A DNA stretch of 64,000 nucleotides, from NCBI GenBank assembly GCA_965203365.1, contig OZ241878.1, positions 372,001 through 436,000 of the forward strand, read 5' to 3'. Both the position numbers and the translations under genes were made by a program. Positions 1 to 7,998 of the stretch are shown here, piece by piece. How positions within the stretch are numbered: position 1 is the first letter of the stretch; each line of letters begins with the position of its first letter. The notes under the pieces were generated by a model. It had not been told where the DNA came from, searched no databases, and was given only the letters and a program-made list of their open reading frames with translations. Source of the DNA: VYFG01 sp965203365 (GTDB lineage Bacteria; Pseudomonadota; Gammaproteobacteria; Arenicellales; Poriferihabitantaceae).

Positions 1-175
1 GGACACGATCCGCCTGAGGGGGATCGACGGCGTCGATCAGTTCAGCGATCTGACCCTCACGCCAGGCGACGGCACCATCACGATCACCTTCAGTCCAGGG
101 AACTCCCTGACCATCACGACAAGCGAAACGCTGGACGCCAACGACTTCGAGATTCTTGACCTGGTTGACGCCTGA
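1..175 (+). CDS. C-terminal end of a type I-secreted, RTX-like protein (5' truncated)
   Basis: The reading frame is open from base 2 to a TGA at 173-175, and the start lies outside the window. The 57 visible residues run from DTIRLRGIDG to DFEILDLVDA. They alternate hydrophobic and polar residues and contain a 'DGTITITFSPGNSLTI' strand pattern followed by 'LDANDFEIL'. That pattern is common in the segment after calcium-binding RTX repeats, where the uncleaved C-terminal secretion signal of type I substrates lies, and it resembles the tail of the RTX protein at 39293-41569. No nonapeptide repeat is inside the visible part, so the assignment rests on this tail alone. Its exporter could be the ABC/HlyD pair at 41.9-45.0 kb, but this is inference. 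Confidence 0.6.
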   Translation, partial: DTIRLRGIDGVDQFSDLTLTPGDGTITITFSPGNSLTITTSETLDANDFEILDLVDA

Positions 176-299
176 CACACGCCGATCCCCCGGTGGCTGC
201 GGCGGGACCGCGCTCCGGGGGATAGCGGATCGCCCAGTGAATGTGGCTGGCCCCCGACTGCGAACGGGATTTTCCGGAGGGACCTTCCGGTGCCGCTGC

Positions 300-560
300 C
301 ACCCTATCGCTTACACACACTTAACAATCGATCGGGGAGGGGGATCATGGAGCCGGGGGGTCATGGCCGGGTACAGGGTTGTGGAGTTCATCCGCAACAT
401 CATGGGCTGCCAAGGTTTCGCCGTGCCGGGGCTGATGGCTGGAGGGGGGAAACCCGACCCGCCGGGCGAGGTTAACCCCATAGGTCGCCAAGGTGAGGGG
501 TCATCCGGTGGCCACTGGTCGGTGCGGATTGCGTCGACGGACCGCCACTCGGCAGCGGAC
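300..560. repeat. Dispersed repeat copy 1 (partner at 24255-24500)
   Basis: By eye this stretch aligns over about 250 bases with 24255-24500. Shared blocks include cacttaacaa, gagccggggg/gagccggggt, tggtggagt/tgtggagtt and acccgacccgccgggcgagg. On the minus strand both copies can be read as the tail of one open frame; copy 2 reads LWQAMGLLMHSTIMYQAMKP and copy 1 is a diverged version. This suggests the 3' part of an old transposase or other repeated gene, but I do not recognise the family. Both copies lie just downstream of a secreted or surface protein gene. Confidence 0.5.
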
Positions 561-782
561 GGTTTCAGGGGTGTTGCGGGCTGCACATTGCCGATCGAAC
601 ACGTTTCAGGCGACGATGGCATCCAAGGCTAGGCACTGGCGTTAGCCCGCAGACTCATCCCGGCGACGGGTCGGCTGTCCAGGCGACATAGCGACTCCAG
701 ACATTCCCTGACACCCGAGTCGGATCCGGTGCCACGATCCCTCCATGCGGGTGAGACCTCATTCCGGGGTCGTGGCGAGTAT

Positions 783-805
783 GGCACTTCGGAGTGGGAG
801 CAGGG
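783..805. repeat. Degraded IS30-type terminal repeat
   Basis: GGCACTTCGGAGTGG (783-797), followed by a G-rich end, is a diverged form of the right terminal repeat AGTGTTGCACTTCAGAGTGG of the element at 27218-28578. The preceding 40 bases also resemble that element's right end. No transposase is left beside it. Confidence 0.5.
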
Positions 806-823
806 CTGGAAACGATATCCTTG

Positions 824-2095
824 TCAAGCGATTGTTTTTGTGAATTCCGGGTAAGCCTCGATCCCACAATCCACCTTGTCCATCCCGTCATATTCGTTTT
901 CGTCGCTGACCCGGATGCCGATGGAGTATTTCAGAATCCCCCAAACCACCAGACTGGCAACAAACACCCAGACAAAAATGGTTATGGCACCGATGATCTG
1001 CCCTGACATTGTGGCGCTGTCGTTGGTCAGTGGCACCAACAGCAAACCGAGTACACCACAAGTCCCATGTACGGATATCGCACCGACCGGATCATCAATC
1101 CGTAACTTGTCCAGCATGGAGATACTGAACACGACCACGACCCCACCAAGTGCTCCCCATAGGGTCGCCTGAAGGGCGGATGGAGTGGAAGGTTCGGCGG
1201 TAATTGCGACCAAGCCCGCCAGTGCCCCATTCAGCAACATCGTGATGTCTGCCTTTCCATAAAGTAATTTGGCCAGAACCAGTGCCGCAATGGCACCGCC
1301 GGCAGCGGCAGTATTCGTGTTGAGGAATACCATGGCGACCGCATGCGCATTGGCGATATCTCCTAGTTTGAGGACAGAACCCCCGTTAAATCCAAACCAA
1401 CCCATCCACAAGATGAATGTGCCAATCGTAGCTAAAGGCATGTTCGCCCCTGGCATGGCACGGATGCTGCCATCGGGTGCATATTTCCCCTTGCGAGGTC
1501 CCAACAGTAGCACTCCGGCCAATGCGGCCGAAGCGCCAGCCAAATGCACGATACCGGATCCGGCAAAATCACTGAATCCCAGGTCACCCAAATGGTAAAG
1601 ACCAAACACGGAGTGACCCCCCCAGGTCCAGCTACCTTCCATGGGGTAGATGACGGCCGTCATCACGACGGCAAACAAGAGGAATGTCCAGAGCTTCATT
1701 CTCTCGGCCACCGCTCCTGAAACAATGGACATGGCGGTGGCGACGAAGACGACCTGAAAGAAAAAATCAGATGCTGGGGAGTAGATTGCCCCCCCCGTGA
1801 AGCCATCTTCCCGGCCGATGAAAGAAGTGAGTACTTCATCCGTGTCGATTGACCCCATACCGCTCAGAAACCATTCTCCTCCGTACATAATTCCGTAACC
1901 ACAGATTAGATACATAATGCAGGAGATGGCGTAGAGAGCCATGTTTTTGGTCAGGATTTCGGTGGTGTTCTTGGCTCGAACCATGCCCGCTTCCAGCATG
2001 GAGAATCCAGCGGCCATCCACATGACAAGGGCGCCACAGACCAAGAAGTAGAACGTGTCGATGGCGTATTGAATATGAAAGAGATTGTTTTCCAC
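824..2095 (-). CDS. amtB: Ammonium transporter AmtB
   Basis: This 423-residue integral membrane protein carries ammonium/ammonia across the inner membrane. The N-terminus has the Amt pattern AGFSMLEAGMVRAKN (about residues 29-43), and the twin pore histidines can be placed at H184 (GSGIVHLAG) and H343 (AISVHGTCG). The C-terminal tail DGMDKVDCGIEAYPE is the segment that contacts PII proteins in this family. The start codon is GTG at 2095, supported by an AGGA-type ribosome site 7 bases upstream. No cleavable signal peptide is evident. It lies 18 bases behind glnK, so the two form the classical glnK-amtB operon, expected to be switched on under nitrogen limitation from the sigma-54 promoter at 2512-2531. 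Confidence 0.96.
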   Translation of the reverse strand: MENNLFHIQYAIDTFYFLVCGALVMWMAAGFSMLEAGMVRAKNTTEILTKNMALYAISCIMYLICGYGIMYGGEWFLSGMGSIDTDEVLTSFIGREDGFTGGAIYSPASDFFFQVVFVATAMSIVSGAVAERMKLWTFLLFAVVMTAVIYPMEGSWTWGGHSVFGLYHLGDLGFSDFAGSGIVHLAGASAALAGVLLLGPRKGKYAPDGSIRAMPGANMPLATIGTFILWMGWFGFNGGSVLKLGDIANAHAVAMVFLNTNTAAAGGAIAALVLAKLLYGKADITMLLNGALAGLVAITAEPSTPSALQATLWGALGGVVVVFSISMLDKLRIDDPVGAISVHGTCGVLGLLLVPLTNDSATMSGQIIGAITIFVWVFVASLVVWGILKYSIGIRVSDENEYDGMDKVDCGIEAYPEFTKTIA

Positions 2096-2113
2096 GTTGA
2101 TAGTCCTCGTAAA

Positions 2114-2452
2114 TCAGATTGCGTCCAGGTTGGATTCACCCGTACGGATACGGATGACCTGTTCAATGTCATAGATAAATACCTTGCCATCCCCAACCTT
2201 GCCGGTGGACGCGGCCTGGATGATGGCCTCCACCACTTGGTCCAGGAGGGCGCTGTCGATCGCGATTTCCAGCTTGACTTTGGGCAGAAAATCGACGACG
2301 TATTCCGCTCCTCGATACAACTCGGAATGCCCTTTCTGCCGGCCGAAACCCTTGACCTCGGTGAGTGTCATCCCGTTGACTCCCACTTGGGAAAGGGCGG
2401 TCCGCACATCGTCCACCTTGAAGGGTTTGATAATTGCTACAATCAGCTTCAT
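2114..2452 (-). CDS. glnK: Nitrogen regulatory protein PII (GlnK type)
   Basis: This 112-residue PII signal protein forms trimers that sense 2-oxoglutarate, ATP/ADP and, through uridylylation, glutamine status. The T-loop ends with the modifiable tyrosine at Y51 (ELYRGAEYVVDFLPK), and the C-terminal signature TGKVGDGKVFI is present. Length and motifs match the family. The gene comes directly before amtB, so the product most likely gates that channel, which is why GlnK fits better than GlnB. The ATG lies 60 bases downstream of a sigma-54 -24/-12 element on the same strand. Confidence 0.95.
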   Translation of the reverse strand: MKLIVAIIKPFKVDDVRTALSQVGVNGMTLTEVKGFGRQKGHSELYRGAEYVVDFLPKVKLEIAIDSALLDQVVEAIIQAASTGKVGDGKVFIYDIEQVIRIRTGESNLDAI

Positions 2453-2511
2453 GTGCTTGCACCTTGTGAATAAATTAAATTGTTAACCCGTCCGGGCTCT
2501 TTCCTAACCTG

Positions 2512-2531
2512 CAAGCAAAAAGCATGCCAAC
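2512..2531 (-). promoter_or_regulatory. Sigma-54 (-24/-12) promoter of glnK-amtB
   Basis: On the minus strand the sequence reads TTGGCATGCTTTTTGCTT, an almost perfect match to the RpoN consensus TGGCAC-N5-TTGCW. The GG of the -24 box and the GC of the -12 box are correctly spaced. It lies about 60 bases upstream of the glnK start, as expected for NtrC-dependent nitrogen control. I did not identify the activator site. Confidence 0.88.
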
Positions 2532-2714
2532 TTTCATTGACCCTAAATCAACCTTGATAAACAGTGATATGTTTTGTGGTGGTTTAGAATGGTCTGCCGG
2601 TGTGCGCCAAATCAGTGCGTCAATGTTTCATCTTGGTGCGGGGTTTCGACAGCGTGAACCAAGGCAATATCGGAACAATGCTGACGGTGCTTCGTTCTCC
2701 AAGATGTCAGGCCC

Positions 2715-3677
2715 ATGATTGAAGTACCCGATCAGGCAGTGTCCGCCAAAACGCTGTTTGGATTTGACACCGACCTTCGAGTGCCTGCATTCAGAGAGCG
2801 CGATGCTCATGTGCCGGAGATTGATCCGGCTTACTGTTTTAATCCGAGCGTCACGTTGGCCATCTTGGCAGGATTTATGAATGATCGTCGGGTCATGGTG
2901 CAAGGATTCCATGGCACTGGCAAATCCACCCATATCGAACAGGTGGCGGCCAGACTCAACTGGCCTTGTGTCAGGGTGAACTTGGATGGTCATATCAGCC
3001 GTCTGGATCTCGTCGGACGAGATGTGATCACCATTCGAGAGGGGCGCCAGGTGACGGAATTTCAGGAAGGCATCATTCCTTGGGCATTACAAAGACCCGT
3101 GGCATTGATCTTTGATGAATTTGATGCGGGGCGCCCGGATGTTATGTTTGTGATCCACCGAATTCTGGAACGGAACGGAAAATTTACCCTGCTGGACCAG
3201 AACCGGGTCATCAGTCCTCATCCGGCGTTCCGATTGTTCTCGACGGCCAATACCGTGGGACTCGGCAATCTCAACAATCTTTATCATGGAACCCAAGTGT
3301 TGAATCAGGCCCAGGTTGATCGCTGGAATATTGTGGCTACACTGAATTATCTGGAACCGGAAGACGAGATTCGTATAGTTCTAGCCCAGGTTCCGACTCT
3401 TGCCAATCGAAGAGAACTGGTCAAGAGGATGGTTGCCATGGCTGACTGTACGCGAAGGGGGTTCGCGGCAGGTGATCTTTCGACCGTGATGTCACCCCGC
3501 ACGGTGATTACCTGGGCGGAAAATTCGGAAATCTTCAATGATCTGGCGCACTCGTTCCGGCTGTCTTTTTTGAATAAGTGTGATGATGCCGAACGGTCCA
3601 TTATTGCGGAATACTATCAGCGCGTCATGGGGGAAGAACTGGAATACTCGATCGCATTTGCCGTGTCGTCCCAGTGA
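2715..3677 (+). CDS. cobS: CobS-like AAA+ ATPase (cobaltochelatase subunit family)
   Basis: This 320-residue MoxR-class AAA+ ATPase has Walker A GFHGTGKST at about residues 64-72 and Walker B LIFDEFDAG at 131-139. The stretches DVMFVIHRILE, LLDQNRVISPHPAFRLFSTANT and GLGNLNNLYHGTQ are typical of CobS. CobS and CobT form the ATPase chaperone complex that drives cobalt insertion by CobN into hydrogenobyrinic acid diamide in the aerobic B12 pathway. A CobT-like gene follows after 18 bases, which supports the pair. CobN and other cob genes are absent from the window, so the real client could be another metalloenzyme. It is divergent from glnK-amtB. Confidence 0.85.
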   Translation: MIEVPDQAVSAKTLFGFDTDLRVPAFRERDAHVPEIDPAYCFNPSVTLAILAGFMNDRRVMVQGFHGTGKSTHIEQVAARLNWPCVRVNLDGHISRLDLVGRDVITIREGRQVTEFQEGIIPWALQRPVALIFDEFDAGRPDVMFVIHRILERNGKFTLLDQNRVISPHPAFRLFSTANTVGLGNLNNLYHGTQVLNQAQVDRWNIVATLNYLEPEDEIRIVLAQVPTLANRRELVKRMVAMADCTRRGFAAGDLSTVMSPRTVITWAENSEIFNDLAHSFRLSFLNKCDDAERSIIAEYYQRVMGEELEYSIAFAVSSQ

Positions 3678-3695
3678 CAGGGAGCAGATGGCCTG

Positions 3696-5411
3696 ATGAA
3701 TCAGCAAATGACCGAGCAGGCGCGAAAACGCCTGATTGAACGGCACTGCGCTGCTGCCATTCGGGCCATTGCGGGAATGCCGGCCGCTGAACTCCGACAC
3801 GCACTGCTGTATTGTGGTGATCAGCGCGTCCCATTTCTCACCCCTTATCTGGCTTTCGACGCCACCGAAGACCCCGTCTCTCGATGTCGGGGCAGTACCG
3901 ATGCCATGGCATTGCGACTGACACACTCTGACCGCGCATTGCATGCGGCTTTGTTACCCGAAGGGACGGTTGCCGCCATCGTGTTCGATACCTTGGAGCA
4001 GATTCGAGTGGAAAGTCTGGCACCGAAAACGCTGCCTGGACTGCAACAAAATCTTGACGACACATTCAAGATATGGTGTCGGAAAAGTCGGAGCAGCGGA
4101 CTGCCAGAGCATGAAATTGGCCTGCTGATCTACAGCATCATCCAAATGGTACGTTCACGCTTCACCGGGGCGTCGCTGGAGGAAGAAGTGGAGGGACTGA
4201 TCGAGGCGACCCGTTTCAGCTTGGGACCGTTGATCGGGCCGGCATTGAAGTCATTGTCCGGGTTGTGTCATGACCAGACGGCTTATGCCCGCCCCGCATT
4301 GGCCATCGCCTGCAAAGTGCAGGCGATGGCCGGTGTCTTGGCTGGCGGCAAGGTGAGTGCCAACACTGTTCGTATCATCCGGCAATTGATGTTGCCCCAC
4401 CAGCCGGAAGAGATCGACAGTCCACTCCAAGCCGGTCAGGGAGAGCCGACAGCGGTTGAACTGGGGCAGTCTCCGCCAAAGTATGATGTCTTTTGTCGCC
4501 AATATGATCGTGAAGTCAGCGGTTGGGAAGTGGTTCCCGTCGGATCCCGGCGTCGCGCACTTCGTGAAGAGCTGGACCGACTGGCAAGAGCACAGACCGT
4601 CAGCATTCCCCGGCTGGCCCAACGATTGAAATCCCTGTTTTCGGGCTTTGTTCAAGCGGGGTGGAATTTTGGTGAAGAAGATGGATATCTGGATGGCCGA
4701 CGATTGTCCCAGATGGTGGCCAACCCGGCATATCGTCGTATTTTTCGTCATCATCAGACGTTGCCCAAATCGGAGACGGTGGTCAGTTTCCTGATTGACA
4801 ATTCAGGCTCAATGAAACGCCAGCACTATGTGTCGGTCGCTGTATTGGTGGATATCTATAGTCGTGCGCTGGACTTGGCCGGTATTCCCCATGAAATACT
4901 TGGATACACTACCGCGGGCTGGAATGGTGGACAATCGATTCGGGTCTGGCGCAGGGCGGGTCAGCCTGAATTCCCGGGTCGACTGAATGATCGGCTGCAT
5001 GTGGTCTACAAGGATGTCAAATCCCCTTGGCGCCGGGCTCGCGAGAGCATCGCGTCACTGATTTCAACCCATCATTTTCGTGAAGGGCTAGATGGTGAGG
5101 CATTGGAGTGGGCAGTCGAACGACTGCGGCGCTATCCGGCCAAGCGTCGCTGTTTGGTGATGATTTCGGATGGTGCCCCGATGGATACGGTCACCACTCA
5201 ATATAATCCTCAAGGGTTTCTCGACAATCATTTCCGAGAGATCATTCGGCAGGTTGAGAAAGGGGGGGAGATTGAGCTGCGGGCCATCGGAAATCATCTG
5301 GACCTGGACGAGTATTTTTCTCGGTCGTTGGTGTTGGATTTTACGGGTACTTTGGGGAATAGCGAATTCAATGCGTTGGAAACGCTTTACCGGGGGCGTC
5401 AACTCCATTGA
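3696..5411 (+). CDS. cobT: CobT-like VWA-domain protein (cobaltochelatase subunit family)
   Basis: This 571-residue soluble protein has a C-terminal von Willebrand A domain. Its metal-binding MIDAS motif is visible as FLIDNSGSM at about residues 362-370, followed by ILGYTTAGWNGGQS, GRLNDRLHVVYK and VMISDGAPMDT. These are close to the CobT pattern. CobT normally couples the CobS ATPase ring to the CobN chelatase. The start is the ATG after an AGGGAGC ribosome site, with 18 bases between it and cobS, so the two are probably co-transcribed. The usual acidic middle region of alphaproteobacterial CobT is weak here, so this is a CobT-like rather than a proven cobaltochelatase subunit. Confidence 0.82.
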   Translation: MNQQMTEQARKRLIERHCAAAIRAIAGMPAAELRHALLYCGDQRVPFLTPYLAFDATEDPVSRCRGSTDAMALRLTHSDRALHAALLPEGTVAAIVFDTLEQIRVESLAPKTLPGLQQNLDDTFKIWCRKSRSSGLPEHEIGLLIYSIIQMVRSRFTGASLEEEVEGLIEATRFSLGPLIGPALKSLSGLCHDQTAYARPALAIACKVQAMAGVLAGGKVSANTVRIIRQLMLPHQPEEIDSPLQAGQGEPTAVELGQSPPKYDVFCRQYDREVSGWEVVPVGSRRRALREELDRLARAQTVSIPRLAQRLKSLFSGFVQAGWNFGEEDGYLDGRRLSQMVANPAYRRIFRHHQTLPKSETVVSFLIDNSGSMKRQHYVSVAVLVDIYSRALDLAGIPHEILGYTTAGWNGGQSIRVWRRAGQPEFPGRLNDRLHVVYKDVKSPWRRARESIASLISTHHFREGLDGEALEWAVERLRRYPAKRRCLVMISDGAPMDTVTTQYNPQGFLDNHFREIIRQVEKGGEIELRAIGNHLDLDEYFSRSLVLDFTGTLGNSEFNALETLYRGRQLH

Positions 5412-5905
5412 CCGGATTCGTTACGATTCACTTGTTTTTGATGGAATTTCACGGCGAGATGATTACGAGATGAGGGAAGAAAACGGTTGAATCAGCGAAT
5501 GTTCCCGTCGTCGTGGTTCGAATTTCCAGTTCTTGTCTCTCTGGAGAGACTCGAAAGACTGGTCCGACCCCGCATGGGAAGCCAGGCTGGGACGACCCTG
5601 CCATCCCTTTCATGGCGAGTCACCGGTGCAACACAAACAAATGACACACCATTTTTCAGTTGCCGTTTGCCATGGAGTTGCCGCCTGGTCGCCATCGGCC
5701 ACCCGCCTGCTGCAGTTATCCGAATGTGATGGCACCGCAGTGAGGAATCAGGTCGATGCTGACATGACGGCCGGACGGGGGCGACAAAGCAGTTCAGGAT
5801 CGAATGGACGACGGCCGACCTGATCGCCCGGGGATATCGGGTGTCTTGAACCGGTCGGTGTCGCAGGGCTACACTCGCAGTTTTCCGGCTCTGGGAGAAA
5901 CCATC
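5412..5905. other. Intergenic stretch without a recognisable gene
   Basis: About 490 bases between cobT and the Uma2-family gene. Several short open frames overlap in different frames, and none has a family resemblance or a good ribosome site. I see no tRNA, clear terminator or IS end here. Confidence 0.5.
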
Positions 5906-6538
5906 ATGGCCACGAGGGCCGCCATCCGATCAACGTCATCGTTCTCCAAGGCGACCTACCAGGATGTGCTCGACGCGCCGCCGCACAAAGTCGCGGAGGT
6001 TGTCGACGGCACACTCCACTTGAATCCCCGTCCGGGTTCCAGGCATACGATGGCGAGTTCGGGACTCGGAGCCAGGATAGGCACTGCGTACCGATTTGGC
6101 AGTGGCGGTCCGGGCGGCTGGTGGATTCTCGACGAGCCGGAGCTACACTTGGGGGAAGATATCCTAGTGCCCGATCTGGCTGGCTGGCGCCGGGAACGAA
6201 TGCCGGCATATCCGGATGTGCCGTTTTTCACCTTGGCTCCAGACTGGGTGTGCGAAGTGCTCTCGCCCTCGACGAGGTCTCTGGATAGGCGGAAAAAGCG
6301 GGCGACCTACGCCCGTGAAGTGGTGGCCCATCTTTGGTTCGTCGACCCGGATGCCCGTACTCTGGAGACCTTTGAGTGGTGGGATGGTCAATGGCGACTG
6401 CTGACGACCCTGACGGGCAATGATCCGGTCTGCGTCCTGCCATTCGAGGCGACCCGCTTCAGCTTGGGTGACCTTTGGCCGGGCGACGGCCCGACGGCGG
6501 ATGACGACCCCGCCGACACGGAACAAACGCAAAGTTGA
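5906..6538 (+). CDS. Uma2-family (DUF820) putative restriction-like endonuclease
   Basis: The 210-residue protein has the Uma2/DUF820 fold pattern. An N-terminal TYQDVLDAPPHKVAEVVDGTLH segment is followed by EDILVPDLAGWRRER and PDWVCEVLSPSTRSLDRRKKRATYAREVVAHLWFVD is broken into its usual parts: acidic residue, E-x-LSPST, and a lysine-rich helix. These acidic and lysine residues form the PD-(D/E)XK-like nuclease site in the family. The biological role of such proteins is mostly unknown; they often expand in cyanobacteria and large bacteria. I chose the ATG at 5906 because GGGAGAAA lies just upstream; the frame is open 102 bases further 5'. It stands alone between cobT and the CDF transporter. 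Confidence 0.8.
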   Translation: MATRAAIRSTSSFSKATYQDVLDAPPHKVAEVVDGTLHLNPRPGSRHTMASSGLGARIGTAYRFGSGGPGGWWILDEPELHLGEDILVPDLAGWRRERMPAYPDVPFFTLAPDWVCEVLSPSTRSLDRRKKRATYAREVVAHLWFVDPDARTLETFEWWDGQWRLLTTLTGNDPVCVLPFEATRFSLGDLWPGDGPTADDDPADTEQTQS

Positions 6539-6725
6539 GGACTGGTCGAGACGGTCCGGTTTGGGGTGGATGATACGTCCCGTTGCACGCCAGTGGCGAC
6601 CCGGGGTGGAGATCTGCTGGCCTTGGCAGAGACGCGAGGCGGCTGGCGCCTGAAGACATGATCGCTTTCACACAGCCCGGCTCTTTCAATGAACCCTAAT
6701 TGCTTCCGCCCGTTGCCAAAGCCTG

Positions 6726-7724
6726 TCACTCAGCGACATATTTCGTGCGAAGATTGTCGTCGTGCCCGCGCCAGCTTTGGGCTTCAATAAAGACTCGAGT
6801 GATTTCCGGGTGGGCGGACTTGATTTCTGCCTCCATCAGGGAAATGCTGGATTCCACTTCACTGGCTGAGATTCCGTCAACGAAATCCACACTGAGGCAG
6901 AGCAGGATATCACGGGGGCCGAAATGCATGGTCAACAATTCGTTGATGCTGATGATGCCTTCGTGTTCGTTGGCGATCCTGCGGATACTGCCGATCACCC
7001 TGGGGCGTGCTGCTTCTCCAATGAGCAGACCCTTACTTTCATAGGCAAGCACTGCCGCGGTGCAGGCGAGAATGATGCCGATGGCAATCGAGGCCAACGC
7101 ATCGAAGACGGGATTGCCGGTCAGATGGGACAGACTCACACCAATCAGGGCCGCCGTCAAGCCTAGCATGGCTGCGCTGTCCTCGAACAGGACCGTGAAC
7201 ACGGTAGGGTCCTTGCTGCGTTGAACCGCCTTGATATAGCTCAGGGCTCCCTTGGTTTTTCGAAACTCATGAAATGCCACGATCCAGGAAGCGCCTTCGA
7301 ACAGCATGGCGAAACCGAGTACGATGTAATTCACCACCGGTTTCCTGATTTCTTGAAGATTCTGCAGTTTGTTCACTCCCTCATAAATTGAAAAGCCGGA
7401 TCCCAACGAGAAAATCAAAATGGCGACGACAAAAGTCCAGAAGTAAAGCTCCATGCTGTAGCCGAACGGGTGACGCGCATCCGCCGGTTTTCTGGAACGT
7501 TTCAGGCCATACAACAGGAGGCATTGATTGCCGGTATCCACCACGGAATGGATGGCTTCACTGAACATGGCGGAACTGCCGGTGATGCTGGCGGCGATGA
7601 ACTTTGTGATGGCAATCAAGGTGTTGCCTGCCAACGCCGCGAAAATGACCTTGAGGGATCCGTGGACGGAAGACATGGGTAACTGGTGATACGTAGACGA
7701 GACGGGTTTCTCAGATGGGGTCAT
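6726..7724 (-). CDS. Cation diffusion facilitator family transporter
   Basis: This 332-residue inner-membrane protein should export a divalent metal (zinc, iron, cobalt or manganese) in exchange for protons. The metal site in TM2 is visible as H59-x3-D63 (SEAIHSVVDTGNQ). The fifth helix carries FEDSAAMLGL instead of the usual HxxxD, as in the ZnT9-like branch. A cytoplasmic domain of about 90 residues at the C-terminus has the typical HFGPRDILLCLSVDF strand. An alternative start is Met17. It is the last gene of the minus-strand series and is separated by 274 bases from the VWA gene, so it probably has its own promoter. Confidence 0.88.
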   Translation of the reverse strand: MTPSEKPVSSTYHQLPMSSVHGSLKVIFAALAGNTLIAITKFIAASITGSSAMFSEAIHSVVDTGNQCLLLYGLKRSRKPADARHPFGYSMELYFWTFVVAILIFSLGSGFSIYEGVNKLQNLQEIRKPVVNYIVLGFAMLFEGASWIVAFHEFRKTKGALSYIKAVQRSKDPTVFTVLFEDSAAMLGLTAALIGVSLSHLTGNPVFDALASIAIGIILACTAAVLAYESKGLLIGEAARPRVIGSIRRIANEHEGIISINELLTMHFGPRDILLCLSVDFVDGISASEVESSISLMEAEIKSAHPEITRVFIEAQSWRGHDDNLRTKYVAE

Positions 7725-7998
7725 GAAAAATAATCAGGCATTCCGTGGCGGGAAGAATCGGACCGTCTGATGGTCAGGTGGATTCCCCATCGACGCTCTG
7801 TGAGGGTCGACAGTTCCTTCGCTCCATGACGCTGGCCCACGGAAGATTAGGCTGGATGTGCATTTTTCGTTGATCCTTATTGGTTGAGAGGGGTCAGCTG
7901 GATGCAGGACGGCCGCCTTGGTCATGGTACTGGCTGGAGTGTACCTTGGCAAGAACGGGCGGCACTGAAAGCAGATCATCAAGGGCGGCTTGTTCGAA

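Larger units (their letters stand above)
176..823. other. Gene-free stretch with a dispersed repeat and a degraded IS end
   Basis: I see no convincing gene here. Bases about 300-560 are similar to 24255-24500 (listed separately). Bases about 740-805 resemble the right end of the IS30-type element at 27218-28578: a '(g)cgag-t..tg/gcac' stretch runs into GGCACTTCGGAGTGG at 783-797. The stretch therefore looks like decayed mobile DNA between the secreted-protein gene and amtB. Confidence 0.55.
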
